From NCBI GenBank assembly GCA_946122785.1, contig CAMGYJ010000009.1:7904937-7968936 (forward strand): a stretch of DNA of 64,000 nucleotides, given 5' to 3'. Under the pieces are notes generated by a model. It did no database searches, was not told the DNA's origin, and was given only the letters and a program-made list of their open reading frames with translations. A program made the position numbers and the translations under genes. This document shows, piece by piece, positions 24,480-35,847 of the stretch (the stretch's first letter is position 1; every line of letters starts with the position of its first letter). The stretch comes from Linum tenue (Eukaryota > Streptophyta > Magnoliopsida > Malpighiales > Linaceae).

Positions 24480-26305
24480 TGATTTTAATAGAGCAACTTG
24501 GGTATATTTCTTGAAATTAAATTCAGATGCAGGTCGATACATTCGTGCATTTTGTGAGCAGACTAAAACTCAGTTTCGTAATCCATTTCATCGTATACAG
24601 GCAGACAATGTGTCTAAATTTTTGTCAACTCTAATGTTGGATTACTACGAGTTTAATGGAATCATTTTACATATGTCTTGCACCAATACTCAATAAAATG
24701 GTGTGGTCGAGCGAAAGTATCGTTCTTTACTTGAGACAGCGCGTGCTCTGCATTTTCAGGCTCATCTGCCGGTGCGTTTTGGAGGTAATGTGTGCTGACG
24801 GCGACTTACCTACTAAATCGTCGACCAGTCAAGGCCATCAATAATAAAACCCCTTATGAAGTGTTGTTACATCAACCTCCATCTCTTGATAATCTCCAGG
24901 TGTTTGGGTGTCTAGCTTATGCGAAAGATGCCCATCTCTTGATGCTCTCTTTGCCAATCATACGTGGGATTTGGTTTATTTGCCTGAGGGTATGCATGTT
25001 ATTGGTTCCAAGTTTGTTTACAAGATAAAATATTACCCGGATGACACCATTGAACGGTTCAAGGCATGTCTTGTTTCCCAAGGGTTTATGTAACTGGACT
25101 TTGGAGCAACTCGATGTTAAAAGTGTTTTTTTGCATGGAGATCTTGACGAGGAAGTGTATATGAAGCTACCACAGAGATTTGGTCAACCAGGTGATAATC
25201 GTGTGTGTCAACTTTGCGAGTCTTTGTATGAAGTTCGACAAGCCTCACGAAACTGGTACAACAAATTCACTAGCGCACTACTTCATATGGGCTTTGCTAA
25301 TTTCCATGCCGATCACTCCTTGTTCGTGTATCGCACGAGGTTGGTTTTTGTGGCAACATCGATCTATGTGGATGACATTGTAGTGGGTGAAAATTATCGT
25401 GCTTTTATTGACCGTGTCAAGTTGTTTATGCATTCACGGTTCGACATTAAGGACTTGGGGCATTGAAGTACTTTTTGGGCATTGAAGTTGCTCGTTCTTA
25501 TGAGGGTCTCGTGCTTAGTCAAAGCAAGTACGCGTTGGACATTTTTTTCTAATGCGGGTTTCACAAGTGCTCGGACTAGTCAGTTTCCCATGGAACAAAA
25601 TCATCAGCTGACGAAGCCGCTTCCTGATTTGGATCCTGCTATTGATGTCTCTGCCTATCGTCGCTTGGTTGGCCAGTTGATGTACCTCACTGTCATGCGT
25701 CCCGATATCGTCAATGTTGTCAACATTCTTAGTTAATCGACGACAACTCCTACTTCAGATCATTTGACGATAGCCCAATGCTTGTTGCATTATTTAAAAC
25801 GGGCGCCTGGTCAAGGCCTTTTTCTTCCCACCATAGGTTTCGTTAGACTCGACTGCTTTTTGTGATGTTGACTGGGGATGGTGCTTATGCACTCGACGGT
25901 CTACGACAGGCTACTTTATTATCTTAGGCTCGACACCCGTCTCTTGGCGCACCAAGAAGCAGATGTGGTGGCTCAATCATCAGCCAAGGCTGAATATCAA
26001 GCGATGGCAACCATTGTGAGTTGTTATGGATTCGATGGTTACTACGTGAGCTTCTGTTTTCTCAGTCTGGCCTTACTGTACTGTACTGCAACAACCAGGC
26101 GACACTTCATATAGCGGCTAATTCCATCTTTCACGAGCGGACGAAGCACATCGAGATGGTTGTGTCTCGTGACATTGCTCCGTCCAAAGTCCACACTTTG
26201 GAGCAGTTGGTAGATATCTTCACCAAGGCATTAGGGGCCAACCAGTTCCATTCCTTGCTTTCCAAGCTGGGCGTTTGTGATCTTCACGCTACAGATTGAG
26301 GGGGA
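24480..26305 (+). pseudogene. Ty1/copia retrotransposon remnant: integrase, RT and RNase H pieces
   Basis: Broken frames read, in order: integrase (TLMLDYYEFNGIILHMSCTN, then NGVVERKYRSLLETARALHF, TATYLLNRRPVKAINNKTPYE, VFGCLAYAKDA), a jump, then reverse transcriptase (LFANHTWDLVYLPEGMHVIG, KFVYKIKY..DDTIERFKA; a second gap; LDVKSVFLHGDLDEEVYMKL; YVDDIVV at about 25364; [31 protein letters not shown]) and RNase H (RRSTTGYFI, then VLYCNNQATLHIAANSIFHE and RTKHIEM, DIFTKALGA). The IN-RT order identifies Ty1/copia. At least two internal deletions and several stops or frameshifts are visible. Gag, protease and the 5' LTR are gone. A purine tract GAGGGGGAG (26298-26306) precedes the 3' LTR. Confidence 0.9.
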
Positions 26306-26309
26306 GTAT

Positions 26310-26575
26310 TGTGATACTTCCATAGTAGATGTTTATGTAATTTTCCATATAAGTCTTTTAGTTTTGGCTTAACCCTACGGCCGGTGGAGGGTCTTTCTAT
26401 GTATCTTGTACTCTTGGTTGCGGTAACGTGTGAAAGTGCAGCAAAGGTGAATAATAATACTCTGAAAGCTCCTTAGGGAGTTTTCCGTGAAGTAGTCTCG
26501 TTCTTCACAGAACGGGTGAAACCACGTAAACCTGAGTGTCCTTTTCTTTGTGGTTTATCTAGTTTTTACATTGAC
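26310..26575 (+). mobile_element. 3' LTR of the copia remnant
   Basis: Starts TGTGATACTTCC right after the polypurine tract GGGGGAGTAT that follows the end of the RNase H frame (CDLHATD-stop), the normal copia arrangement. The stretch is about 265 bp and seems to end near TTTTTACA (about 26570). No 5' partner was found in the window, so the right boundary is approximate. Confidence 0.55.
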
Positions 26576-26652
26576 AAAATTGATTAATAGTAATGATTTT
26601 TTGTTAGTGGGTAACCACTAACCAAATTACCGATCGACCCTATCATCCTACC

Positions 26653-27312
26653 TAGGGGTGAAAATCGATACAGAATCGGTATCCCAATACCAAATACCGA
26701 AATCTCGAATACCGAATTACACCCTAAAATCAATTCCAATCCCAATCCTTAAATATTTTCGGTATCCCAATCTCAATCTCTAAATAATTTCGGTATCCCA
26801 ATCGGTACCTCGGTATCTCAATCGGTATTATCGAATACATAATTAATTACCTTTGCAATTAATAATTAAATATATAAATTAGATTTTATTGTTTAATTTA
26901 GGGCAAAGAGACTAAGCAAATAGTCTTGAGTTGCCTAGAGCTAACATCTCAAGTTCTTGTAATGGGTAATCTTTAATTTGACGAATATGAGGTTGAGAGA
27001 CGACTAATACTAGTATGAAATAGTGATGTAATACTCTGTGTATAATTAAATGACACTTTTGGTGGTTGATGGTCGCGTAGTATTGAATGAGAGAGTTTAG
27101 TTGAGAGGATAAAATACACACTAGCTTATATTTCGGTATTGATCGGTATTTCGGTATATACCGATCCCAATCTCGTAATCCCTAATACCGAATAACAATT
27201 GAAATTCAATCCCAATCCCACAAAATAATACGTGTATTCGGTAATACAATATGGAAAAATTCGGTACGACATTCGGTATATCCCAAATACCGATACCAAA
27301 CTTCCAGCCCTA
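26653..27312. mobile_element. hAT-like MITE with CGGTAT subterminal repeats
   Basis: Begins TAGGGGTGAAAATCG and ends CTTCCAGCCCTA. ATCCTACC flanks it on both sides (26645-26652 and 27313-27320), a perfect 8-bp target duplication. Both ends consist largely of CGGTAT/ATACCG repeats mixed with CCCAATC, and the centre (about 26830-27110) is AT-rich. 660 bp, non-coding. It lies between the copia remnant and the LUL gene. Confidence 0.92.
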
Positions 27313-27880
27313 ATCCTACCCATATTTAGGGTTACAATAGTAATTCAATTTTTCAAATACATCGAATTCGAACATAGGCAATTTAGACAAATCACCCGAT
27401 AAAAACAAAGAGTGGAGAAATTCCCCAAGCCTAGTGCCTAGAGATAGGCGCATTAACAAGGAGAATAATTGTTAATATTAAATTAATAAAAATTGTCGTC
27501 GAAAAAGGAAGAGGTGGTGTAAAGAAGCCAACTTTTAGCAACAAACAAGGGTGCTGTGCATCTCTCTCTCTGCGTCTCTTTTCACCCTCCTATCTATAAT
27601 CCCTAAATCATCATCATCATGAGATCAACAACAACAACAACAACAAAAAATGGTGGAGCGTTAGAGTGGAACTTCTACGCGATCCCTCGTCTCTCCCCCT
27701 TTCCCTACCATTATCCCTCTCCACTCTTGATTCCTTTCCCCCCACCCACCCCACTCCTCCGCCGCCCTCTCTCTCTCTCTCCGCCACCGCTTCCGCCGGC
27801 AAAGAAACCCAATAATAGCTTAGCTCCACCCACCCCACCCTCCTCAAACTTTCTAGATCCGCCCAATTCTCTCTCGAGTC
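27313..27880. promoter_or_regulatory. LUL gene promoter and 5' leader
   Basis: A CATCTCTCTCTCTGCG tract (27559) probably marks the start region. The leader is rich in CT and CCA repeats and contains an (ACA) run at 27628-27646. An upstream ATG at 27619 opens a 103-codon frame that overlaps the main start out of frame (to 27930); if the transcript starts upstream of it, it would dampen translation. No TATA box was seen. Confidence 0.45.
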
Positions 27881-29841
27881 ATGGGCAACATCAGCAGCAG
27901 CGGCGTGAACGGCCGGCGGAGGCACGGTAGCCGCCGGAGCCACCCTCCCCCACAGCCGCCTCCTCCAGCCACGCCGCAGCCGGAGATCAGCGCCAACCGA
28001 TACGTATTCGCCGCCGCCACGCCTTACCCACCCTCGCCGAATCCGAACGCTCCACCGCCTCCACCTCCTCACCCTCACCCTCCTCCTCCTCCTCCCTCGT
28101 ACTACCACCAGTACCCGGGCTACTACCCGCCGCCACCTCCTGCCATGCCCCTCCCGCTGCCGGCGCCGTACGATCACCACCACCGCCCCGACCACGCCCA
28201 CTGGGTCGGCGGGAGGTACCCCTGCGGGCCCATGGTGCAGCCCCCGGCGCCTTATGTCGAGCACCAGAAGGCGGTCACGATTCGAAACGACGTCAATTTG
28301 AAGAAGGAAACGCTGAAGCTGGAGCCCGATGAGGAGAATCCAGGGATGTCTCTGGTTACCTTCACTTTCGATGCTACTGTTGCTGGAAGGTAAAGATGGG
28401 TGAATGGATTTCTTGCGTGTTTAATTGGTCTGCCTAGATTTGTTTGCTTTTCTGGGGATATTGTTGACTTGGGAGATCTTCTCACTGGTACGAACTTGTA
28501 TGATGCGCCATTGAATGAATGGGACAGAGGCGCCCTACATATTAAGCTGAAGTTTATGTGGGGATTCCTTCTGAATATGATTATTTTTAGAGTTGAAATT
28601 ATCCTCGTCGTGTGTTCTATGGATAAATATATCGGTAATTGATGACTGATAATAGTAGATGAACAGGAATGGTGATGACTGGAAGCTATTAATGTTGATG
28701 TTTTTTTCTCCTTGTATCTGAAACACACAATTAGATTATGGTTGATGCCTGAATTGTTTATATAGGGTGAAACCAAGCTGAACTCTTTGTAATTTAGGGT
28801 ACTGCTACTGGCACAATTGTTGTTGTTGGTACAATGGATTTTTGATTTGCTGCAGAATTGTTGGCGAATGTTTGCTATGAGTTCTTTTTGTAGAATAAGA
28901 TATTCGTGTGTTGGATATTTGGATTTCAAGTCCTCTGTTCTTTGCATCAGAGGCAACAACCTGAATATTTATGGATCATATTTCTGGTTACTTGGTCACT
29001 CACGTTTGTGTTGCTTGTGCAAGCAGCATCACCATTATATTCTTTGCAAAGGAAGGTGATAACTGTGTCCTGACACCAACAAAGGAAGATCTTTTCCCAT
29101 CGGTGACAGTTAGTTTCCAGCATGGTCTGGGGCAAAAGTTCCGGCAGCCATCTGGAACAGGGATCGACTTCTCAAAGTTTGAGGAACGGGAGCTGCGCAA
29201 GGTGGAAGGTGAAATGGACATTTATCCGCTTGTGGTGAAGGCAGAGGCAATGCCCGCCAGCCAGAGTGGGCCAGATGGGAATCAAACGCCTGGGATCTCT
29301 AATTCTCAGATAACTCAGGCGGTGTTTGAGAAGGAGAAAGGCGAGTACCAAGTCAGGGTAGTGAAGCAGATTCTGTGGGTGAACGGGATGCGTTATGAGC
29401 TGCAGGAGATATACGGGATTGGAAACACAGTTGATGGTGATGCCGATGCAAATGACCCTGGTAAAGAATGTGTCATTTGCCTCTCGGAACCACGTGATAC
29501 TACTGTTCTTCCTTGCCGACACATGGTAAGTTGAATTCCTTCCCTTGACACAGCATTCTTAATTTTATTTTGCTGAATCAACTGTTTGGTTAATTGTTTT
29601 CTGGTGATCTCTGTATATCCTAGCAAAACTTAGATAATCCAGTCATCAATTGTCACAAAATGCATTGTTATGCTTGTTTAAATGAGGCCATGCTTGACGT
29701 TGATAATCGTGTGTGTGGATGCAGTGCATGTGCAGCGGTTGTGCGAAGGTGTTGAGGTTCCAAACGAATCGTTGCCCGATCTGTAGACAACCAGTCGAGC
29801 GGCTTTTAGAGATTAAGGTTAATAATGGCACAGATGAATAG
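27881..29841 (+). CDS. LUL2: LUL-type RING E3 ubiquitin ligase (LOG2-like)
   Basis: Three exons: 27881-28389, 29027-29525 and 29725-29841, encoding 374 residues. It begins MGNISSSG, an N-myristoylation signal, followed by a long Pro/His/Tyr-rich tract (about 20-120), then the DAR2-type domain ([20 protein letters not shown] to about 290) and a C-terminal C3HC4 [42 protein letters not shown]. In Arabidopsis LOG2 attaches ubiquitin to GDU1 at the plasma membrane and influences amino-acid export; LULs are its homologues with E3 activity in vitro. The choice of LUL1/LUL2 over LOG2 rests on gene order (next to PIP2 and a uORF-bearing methyltransferase). The intron 1 acceptor is a tandem NAGNAG. 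Intact, start supported by the myristoylation motif. Confidence 0.93.
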
Positions 29842-31878
29842 GTGCCTGCCCAAAGCAAGGAAGCAGCAGTAGCTGCTGAAGTGTTTTTATCTGTTTGTTG
29901 TATAGTATTACGGTATTGTTTTCGCTTCTCCAGGTCAAGGGCATAATTTTCTGTGTTTCGGGTGTGTTTTGGTTTGCTGGCATTCTAATAAGAGAAGATT
30001 GATTGAGAGACCAAGTATTAAGCAATTGGCATTTGGATCTGAAATATGTTAAGCCAGTAATGGCTTCTACATAGCAGTTGGGTGTAGCTTAGTTACAACT
30101 TACAAGTTTGTTTGGCACTTTGGCCAGGAAACACACCCTTACGCAGAGTCTGGTTTACCTTATATGCGGGTGTAGGACCTAGGAATGGTAATGTGCAGGT
30201 GGGGCGGGTTTTTTTATACAAAGACCCGCCCCGTGGTAGGTCGGGTATAGAGTGGGTAATTTATTACGGGTAGGTCGGGTACAGGGTGGGTAATTTATTA
30301 CGGGTCGCTAGTCGGGGTAGGTCGATACAATGAGTATGCAATTTATATGAAATTTCAAGTAACTTTACCCGACTTCCAATTAACTTTATCCGACTTCCAT
30401 CGTTAGATAATAGAATTGCACAGAGTAACCAGTAAACCTAAGACCAGGGTTGATATTTAGAACCTGAATTCTATACTGCATTGCTAGATTACAGTTATAC
30501 TTTGTCGATGTTTAGTTGTGTCGATTTAAGTGAGTCAACCAACATTCTTAATATTCATGCCATCATGTACCTTCAATTTTAGCCACCATGATGGTATAAA
30601 AATGTTTTCATTGATATTTAATTATTTTGTTTTAAAATATATTAAAATGAATATAAATTTTTAGAATAATAATATGATTTTTTCGTGAAAAAGTTGAAAT
30701 TCAAATTAAAATGAATGGCATATAGTTCATGGCATTTTAATAGGAGATCAGTGTGTAACTGTAGATTACTGAACCAAACTATGCTTCATCTCATTCTCAA
30801 TAATAGATATCGGATTAATGTGCAATGGTATGCATTATATGATCTCAATTTTTAGTATTTAGATTATTCAGGTAAGAAGTACTTGAGAATATATTCTTAA
30901 AACCGATCTCATAGGGATAGCAATCAAACTTCGCAACTGTGAGTACTCAATGATAAAAAAGAGTTTTGTAAAAAAAAAAAAAAATGATAAAAAAAGTAAT
31001 TCATAAAAAAAATAAATTAAAATGGTATCCACCCAATTGACCTTCTTGACGATCACTTTGACATCTCCTTCAAACCTCATCTCTGTGAAGCCGTGAACCA
31101 GACACTATAAAGTACCCTCCCGGAGCACGAGCAACTCGACCACCATAGGCTTTAAGGCTTATCATTCAACGGAAACTGAACCCCATTAGCCAAAAGGATT
31201 TCCCTAGCTTGGTTCATAATAACCATCCCGCCTGCCAAATGAGACTCACTCCTTGTAGCCCTATCCCACATACAAACAGCCAAATTAGTCCCCCCCAGGA
31301 CTCAATTGATGTATCAAAAAGATGAAAGATTGAAGTACGAGTCCATCGGCAAACTTACGCACTCTTCATACTGCTGATTAAATTGACACATCAAGGCAAA
31401 GATCCCAAATTGTTTACCCTAAAAAACAACTCAATTACGAGATCGTCAGACCCTCCATACCTCCAATCCTCCCTTCACACCTTTTCTTCTTTATCCCTTT
31501 CAACAAGATTGGGCTAATTATTTATTGCTTGATAAATGTGTCGAATCGTAAATAAACTATTTAAATAATATTTTAGTTTTTCTTATGAATTACGAATGTT
31601 TTAGAAATGAATGCGTTAAATTCATATAAAAATTATTGTGTCTTTGCTGATTTCATGATTTATCAACTTGTTTAGTGTTATAATTAAAGATTTTCGTATT
31701 GAATTTTAGATATAATCATATTGGATGCACGGACTGGTATTACTTATGGGTACTCGAGTATGAATTTGGGCATGCAAAACCTTCCCAAACATGAGCATTA
31801 GACAAATATGAGTTTCGATATTCAGAAAATAAGAATGGTTCAAGTAAAGCTGCCCAAACCCACCCCACCCCACCCCAC
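29842..31878. other. LUL 3' region and AT-rich spacer
   Basis: The first 200 bases are the likely 3' UTR. At 30180-30355 there is a truncated MITE (listed separately). The remainder is AT-rich, with an A-run near 30970 and no ORF with a recognisable domain. Confidence 0.5.
30180..30355. mobile_element. Truncated copy of the 2400-2877 hAT-like MITE
   Basis: The left end TAGGAATGGTAATG, GGGGCGGGT, CCCGCCCCGTGG and CAATGAGTATGCAATTTATATG follow the order seen at 2400-2540. No right end was found. A unit GTAGGTCGGGTA(T/C)AG(A/G)GTGGG is duplicated in tandem inside it. Confidence 0.65.
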
Positions 31879-32530
31879 TAGGGATGGCATGGGGCGGGTT
31901 GGGGCGGATTTTGTCAAACCCAAACTCAAACCCATGGGTTTATCCACAAAAAAAACCCGGGGTAATACCCGTTGGGTTTGAAAAACTCAAACCCAACCCA
32001 ACCCGCTGGGTATCCGCGAGTTCATGGGTACCCGTGGGTTTTTGTGGTAAAAATTTTACAATAACAAGTTTCTTTCAAAATAAAAGTTTAACATCAATTT
32101 TCTCATACAAATTAATCATACAAAAAACACCAATCTAGAGCATACAAGCAAACCGCAAATGATCAATACAAATTGTTCAAAATTAAAGATAAACATCTAT
32201 AAACAATAAGATTAATTAAAAGCTTCTTTCTCGTCAACTAAGTTTCTTCACTCTCCACTTCATCATATCAATTTCATTCTAAACAATTAGAAAGAACAAA
32301 CATAAAGAATATTAGTTGTTTAAGGAAAATATTTTTTTTAGAATATTAAATATATCGGGAAAGTAATTATATGTGTATTGGCGGGTTTACCTAAACTCAA
32401 ACCCAACCCGACCCGGCGAATTGTGTAGCGGATTTAAACCCGAACCCAGCCCAAAACCCGTCAACATGAGTTTTACCGCGTTGACAGGATTGAGTCGGGT
32501 GGGTACCCGTGGGTTTTGTTGCCATCCCTA
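31879..32530. mobile_element. hAT-like MITE with GGGTTTG subterminal repeats
   Basis: Begins TAGGGATGGCA and ends TGCCATCCCTA, exact inverted repeats. CACCCCAC flanks both sides (31871-31878 and 32531-32538). Subterminal zones repeat GGGTTTG/CAAACCC and CCCGTGGG. 652 bp, no coding capacity. Confidence 0.92.
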
Positions 32531-32663
32531 CACCCCACCCATTACCATACCTATCTTACATGTCACAAGACTCACAACTCACAAATCCTTTAAATAATAA
32601 TTTTGCAAATACATCATAAAATAGTCTCATGACATTTGACACTAATGTCGACAACAATTTATT

Positions 32664-33989
32664 GGCTTAATTGCAAGTTTGGTCACTCGAATTGCTTAAA
32701 AATTTCACGTTTGCCACCCGAATTGATTTATTCCATTTATAGTCACTCGAATTAGTTGAACAGTCCAAGTATGGTCACTCTCCGTTAACCTCCGTTAACA
32801 TCCGTTAATGACGACCGTTAAGTGATGACGTGGCTAACAGAAAGACACAGTCAGCACATTTAAACATTAAAAAAAGACAACCCGACCCGCCAGCTCACCC
32901 TTACCCGCCCAGTCAGCCATTCTTGCCCAAACCCGCGAACCAGACCCAATTAACTGACCCTAAACCCAAACCAGTGACCCAACCCCCCTGAAAACATATC
33001 CCCCGCTTCAGCTGCGACGCTATGTTGTCCATGGTCACCGACGGCGACTCCTCCCCTTCCTCCTCCCACCCCTCCACCTCCACCTCCACCTCCAACAATG
33101 GCGAGGCTTTCTTTTTTGGGGGGGGAATGGCGGAGAAAAGAGATGGAAACTGGAAGGGGAAAAGAGAGAGAAGAATAATTGGATTAACGGAATTGTTTTC
33201 CAGATCCGATAAACTCGCCAAGCAGAAAAAAAAAATTTGGGGATTACGCGAAAAGGCGAGGAGTAGTTGAGTTGAGAAAAAAGGCGCGCGCAGATTCGTT
33301 CCGTTCCTCCTCTTATTATTCCACCTATCAAACTCAAACATAAAAAAATATGCCCAAAGTAGAATTCATTGGGAGTGAGTAAAATAACGGATTTCCAATC
33401 CATTCCTTTCCTTGCTTGTTTTTCCGAAAAAGCAAACTAGTCTCGTTGAAGGGGGAAAACAGCAGCTCGCTTCGATTTAGGGTTTCGCGGCGGATGAAGA
33501 ACTTCGCGGGAGGGGTGAGGGATTTAGGGCGGCGGCGCGGCGGCGGCGGCCTCCATCCCTTCGACGACGATTTTCGACGACGATTTGCAAAGTAGAGAGG
33601 CGGCGCGGGAGGGAGGATGAGAGGATGAAGATGGAGAAGGGAAATGCCCTAATCCATCTGCGTTTAGTTTTCAGGGGAGGTTGGGTCACTGGTTTGGGTT
33701 TAGGGTCAGTTAATTAGGTCTGGTTCGCGGGTTTGGGCAAGAATGGCTGACTGGGCGGGTAAGGGTGAGCTGGCGGGTCGGGTTGTCTTTTTTTAATGTT
33801 TAAATGTGCTAACTGTGTCTTTCTGTTAGCCACGTCATCACTTAACGGTCGTCATTAACGGAGGTTAACGGAGAGTGACCATACTTGGACTGTTCAACTA
33901 ATTCGAGTGACTATAAATGGAATAAATCAATTCGGGTGGCAAATGTGAAATTTTTAAGCAATTCGAGTGACCAAACTTGCAATTAAGCC
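32664..33989. mobile_element. Mutator-like element with about 330-bp terminal inverted repeats
   Basis: Ends are GGCTTAATTGCAAGTTTGG and its complement; the repeats run 32664-32995 and 33667-33989 with few mismatches. ACAATTTATT flanks both sides (32654-32663 and 33990-33999), a perfect 10-bp target duplication of the Mutator superfamily type. Each repeat holds CTCCGTTAAC, CACTTAACGG and a GACCCGCCAGCTCACC stretch. The 670-bp interior is GC-rich at 33005-33110 and 33480-33640 and looks like captured genic sequence, but I cannot name the source. No transposase is encoded. Non-autonomous. Confidence 0.92.
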
Positions 33990-34255
33990 ACAATTTATTA
34001 TACACCGAACGAAAACACACATGAGCGTTCAACTACTCCGGAATGGTGTAATCCAAACACAACAAACACTTTCCACTCGGTGGAAAGACACACAGAATGG
34101 TTGCTTATTTAGAACTGCCTCAACCATAAAAGGCGACAACAACAACATGGACGACTTAATAGCATCCTTTTTGGTACGGTACACAACACAACAATGACAA
34201 AAGGCTTACAATCTTCATCGTCCATCAATCAATCAGCCATGGCAGATATAGGCTC

Positions 34256-35563
34256 TCACCACCATTGATGGACGAACACTCCACTTGCTCGAAGACTCCT
34301 GACGAGGCTCCCACATTCCCCATTCCCCAAACCTTTTCCAGAACAGTTCAAGAACAGCTCGTCAACAGCACATATCGCTCCACTCCTGAACAGCTCAACG
34401 AGGAACTTCAGCTCGACCTCACCACCTGCATTCAACCTCATCACCACGAAATCAGCGTACTTAACAGTTTCCTCGAACCACGCAACGAAATCAAAGCCTT
34501 GATCCTCGATGAATGGATCCAAGTCCTCAATGCCGAGGACTTGGTCCTCCACCTTGTCTCCAGCTAGGCCTGGATGGTAAACGAAAGTAACACCGGGCCT
34601 CTTCACAAACGAATGCAGAACCGAGGTGTTGTGATCGACAAGATAGACATTGAACGACTTGTGATCAACTGGATAAGCCGGCAAGTACCAAGTTGCAACA
34701 TTAGAGTTCAATTTCAGATGCTCCCCGACTCCAATATCGACATACACCATACGAGTCCTTGCCGAGACATCCACGAGCTTCGGCAAATACACAATCTTTT
34801 CCTCGAATCCAACTGGTTTGGTCTCCGAAACCGATTCGAGCAACTCCATGAACTGGCCGTTGTTGACAACGGAATGACATTCTGACGGCAGGCTGACATG
34901 CTCGAAGTAATCGGCGGGATAGAATCTCTTCTTGAAGACAACCAGGGTATAGCCGCCACTGAGGTAACCGACATGAGCAACGCTGGAGGTTTTCAGCAGT
35001 GAGGAAATGGGCATTGCCGATCGGACCAAGTTGTAATGGACCAAACCATTCGATGAGCCACCGATAAGAGCAGCAGCAACTCCTCCGGGTTTAAGAACCC
35101 GCTCAATCTCGAGGACAAGGCTAGCAGGTACAGGAACCTTGTCCAGATCCCCTGAGAACACGAAGTCGAAGGAATTATCACCAAATTCAAGCTCATACAT
35201 GAACTTCTTCTGCCGAGGCAAGAAGAATGGGTGCCTATCTGCACCACCAGAAGTGTTGGTGAATCCCAATTCGTGCAATGTATACACGGCAGCGGCCGAT
35301 CCTTCCCCGACACAGAGAGCTCTTGCATTACGATCCAACAGTTGCTTGCTCGTAAGCTCCCTGACGACCGTGGCGGTCAAATTGACGCTTTCCTCGCAGT
35401 CAAGCGAACCCCAAATGGGTTCCAAGAAGATAGAACCGGATCCAGACCAGTACTGCAGAATGGGTATTGCCGAAAGGACCAATGCCAGCGCGAAACAGCG
35501 CATAAAGAGGCGCTCAGCCACAGACTCTGTAACGGCCTGGGATCTCAGACCCTTCAAGTTCAT
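34256..35563 (-). CDS. Methyltransferase-like membrane-anchored protein (DUF7870-type)
   Basis: A 435-residue intronless ORF on the minus strand. Residues about 20-38 (LFMRCFALALVLSAIPIL) form a membrane anchor after a short basic N-terminus. Then comes a degenerate SAM-binding fold: ALCVGEGSAAAVYTL (motif I region, about 83-97), FVFSGDLDKVPVPASLV and EIERVLKPGGVAAALIGG (about 160-177), the last typical of class I methyltransferases. The C-terminal half (about 265-435) is a plant-specific region ending VFVHQWW. Plants annotate such proteins as S-adenosyl-methionine-dependent methyltransferase superfamily; the substrate is unknown and activity is not shown by this sequence. The leader carries a 42-codon upstream ORF, which by recollection is a conserved feature of the Arabidopsis relatives At3g53400 and At5g03190. 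Intact. Confidence 0.88.
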   Translation of the reverse strand: MNLKGLRSQAVTESVAERLFMRCFALALVLSAIPILQYWSGSGSIFLEPIWGSLDCEESVNLTATVVRELTSKQLLDRNARALCVGEGSAAAVYTLHELGFTNTSGGADRHPFFLPRQKKFMYELEFGDNSFDFVFSGDLDKVPVPASLVLEIERVLKPGGVAAALIGGSSNGLVHYNLVRSAMPISSLLKTSSVAHVGYLSGGYTLVVFKKRFYPADYFEHVSLPSECHSVVNNGQFMELLESVSETKPVGFEEKIVYLPKLVDVSARTRMVYVDIGVGEHLKLNSNVATWYLPAYPVDHKSFNVYLVDHNTSVLHSFVKRPGVTFVYHPGLAGDKVEDQVLGIEDLDPFIEDQGFDFVAWFEETVKYADFVVMRLNAGGEVELKFLVELFRSGAICAVDELFLNCSGKGLGNGECGSLVRSLRASGVFVHQWW

Positions 35564-35718
35564 CGCTACCTTTTCTTTTCTTGGTCAACAAACGGCGATT
35601 TGGGTCACCAAAAGTTCAAAGCTTTGCTTAAAGATTGATTGAGTGATTGATGTTCAACACAAAAGAGAGCAGAAGGGAGACAAATTCAACTCAGAAAGTG
35701 GAAAAGAAGGCGCAGGAT

Positions 35719-35847
35719 TTAGCGAGTGCAAAACCTGGAGGAGGTGTGATTTCCACCCACGAGGAGACCCATTGATTTTTGAACGATTAACCACACCCTC
35801 CTTGGAACCTTTGTTCTTCCCGACGGCGCCAACCACGCCCCTCCCAT
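35719..35847 (-). CDS. Upstream ORF (42 residues) in the methyltransferase leader
   Basis: Minus-strand ATG at 35847, stop TAA at 35719-35721, 155 bases before the main start at 35563. The peptide begins MGGAWLAPSGRTKVPRRVWL and ends NHTSSRFCTR. A minimal ATG-TAA pair (35887) lies just upstream. Arabidopsis relatives of this methyltransferase carry conserved-peptide uORFs (CPuORF46/47 as I recall), so this frame is the obvious candidate for the same element. Such peptides often stall ribosomes and lower translation of the main ORF. I cannot align it to those peptides here, so the conservation is inferred from gene identity and position. Confidence 0.6.
   Translation of the reverse strand: MGGAWLAPSGRTKVPRRVWLIVQKSMGLLVGGNHTSSRFCTR

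Noticed and set aside
27617..28264. 215-codon minus ORF over the LUL exon 1
   Set aside because: Antisense of the Pro-rich tract; Arg/Val repeats only.
35654..35836. 60-codon frame in the methyltransferase leader
   Set aside because: It opens with GTG, not ATG; the overlapping ATG frame at 35847-35719 is the credible uORF.
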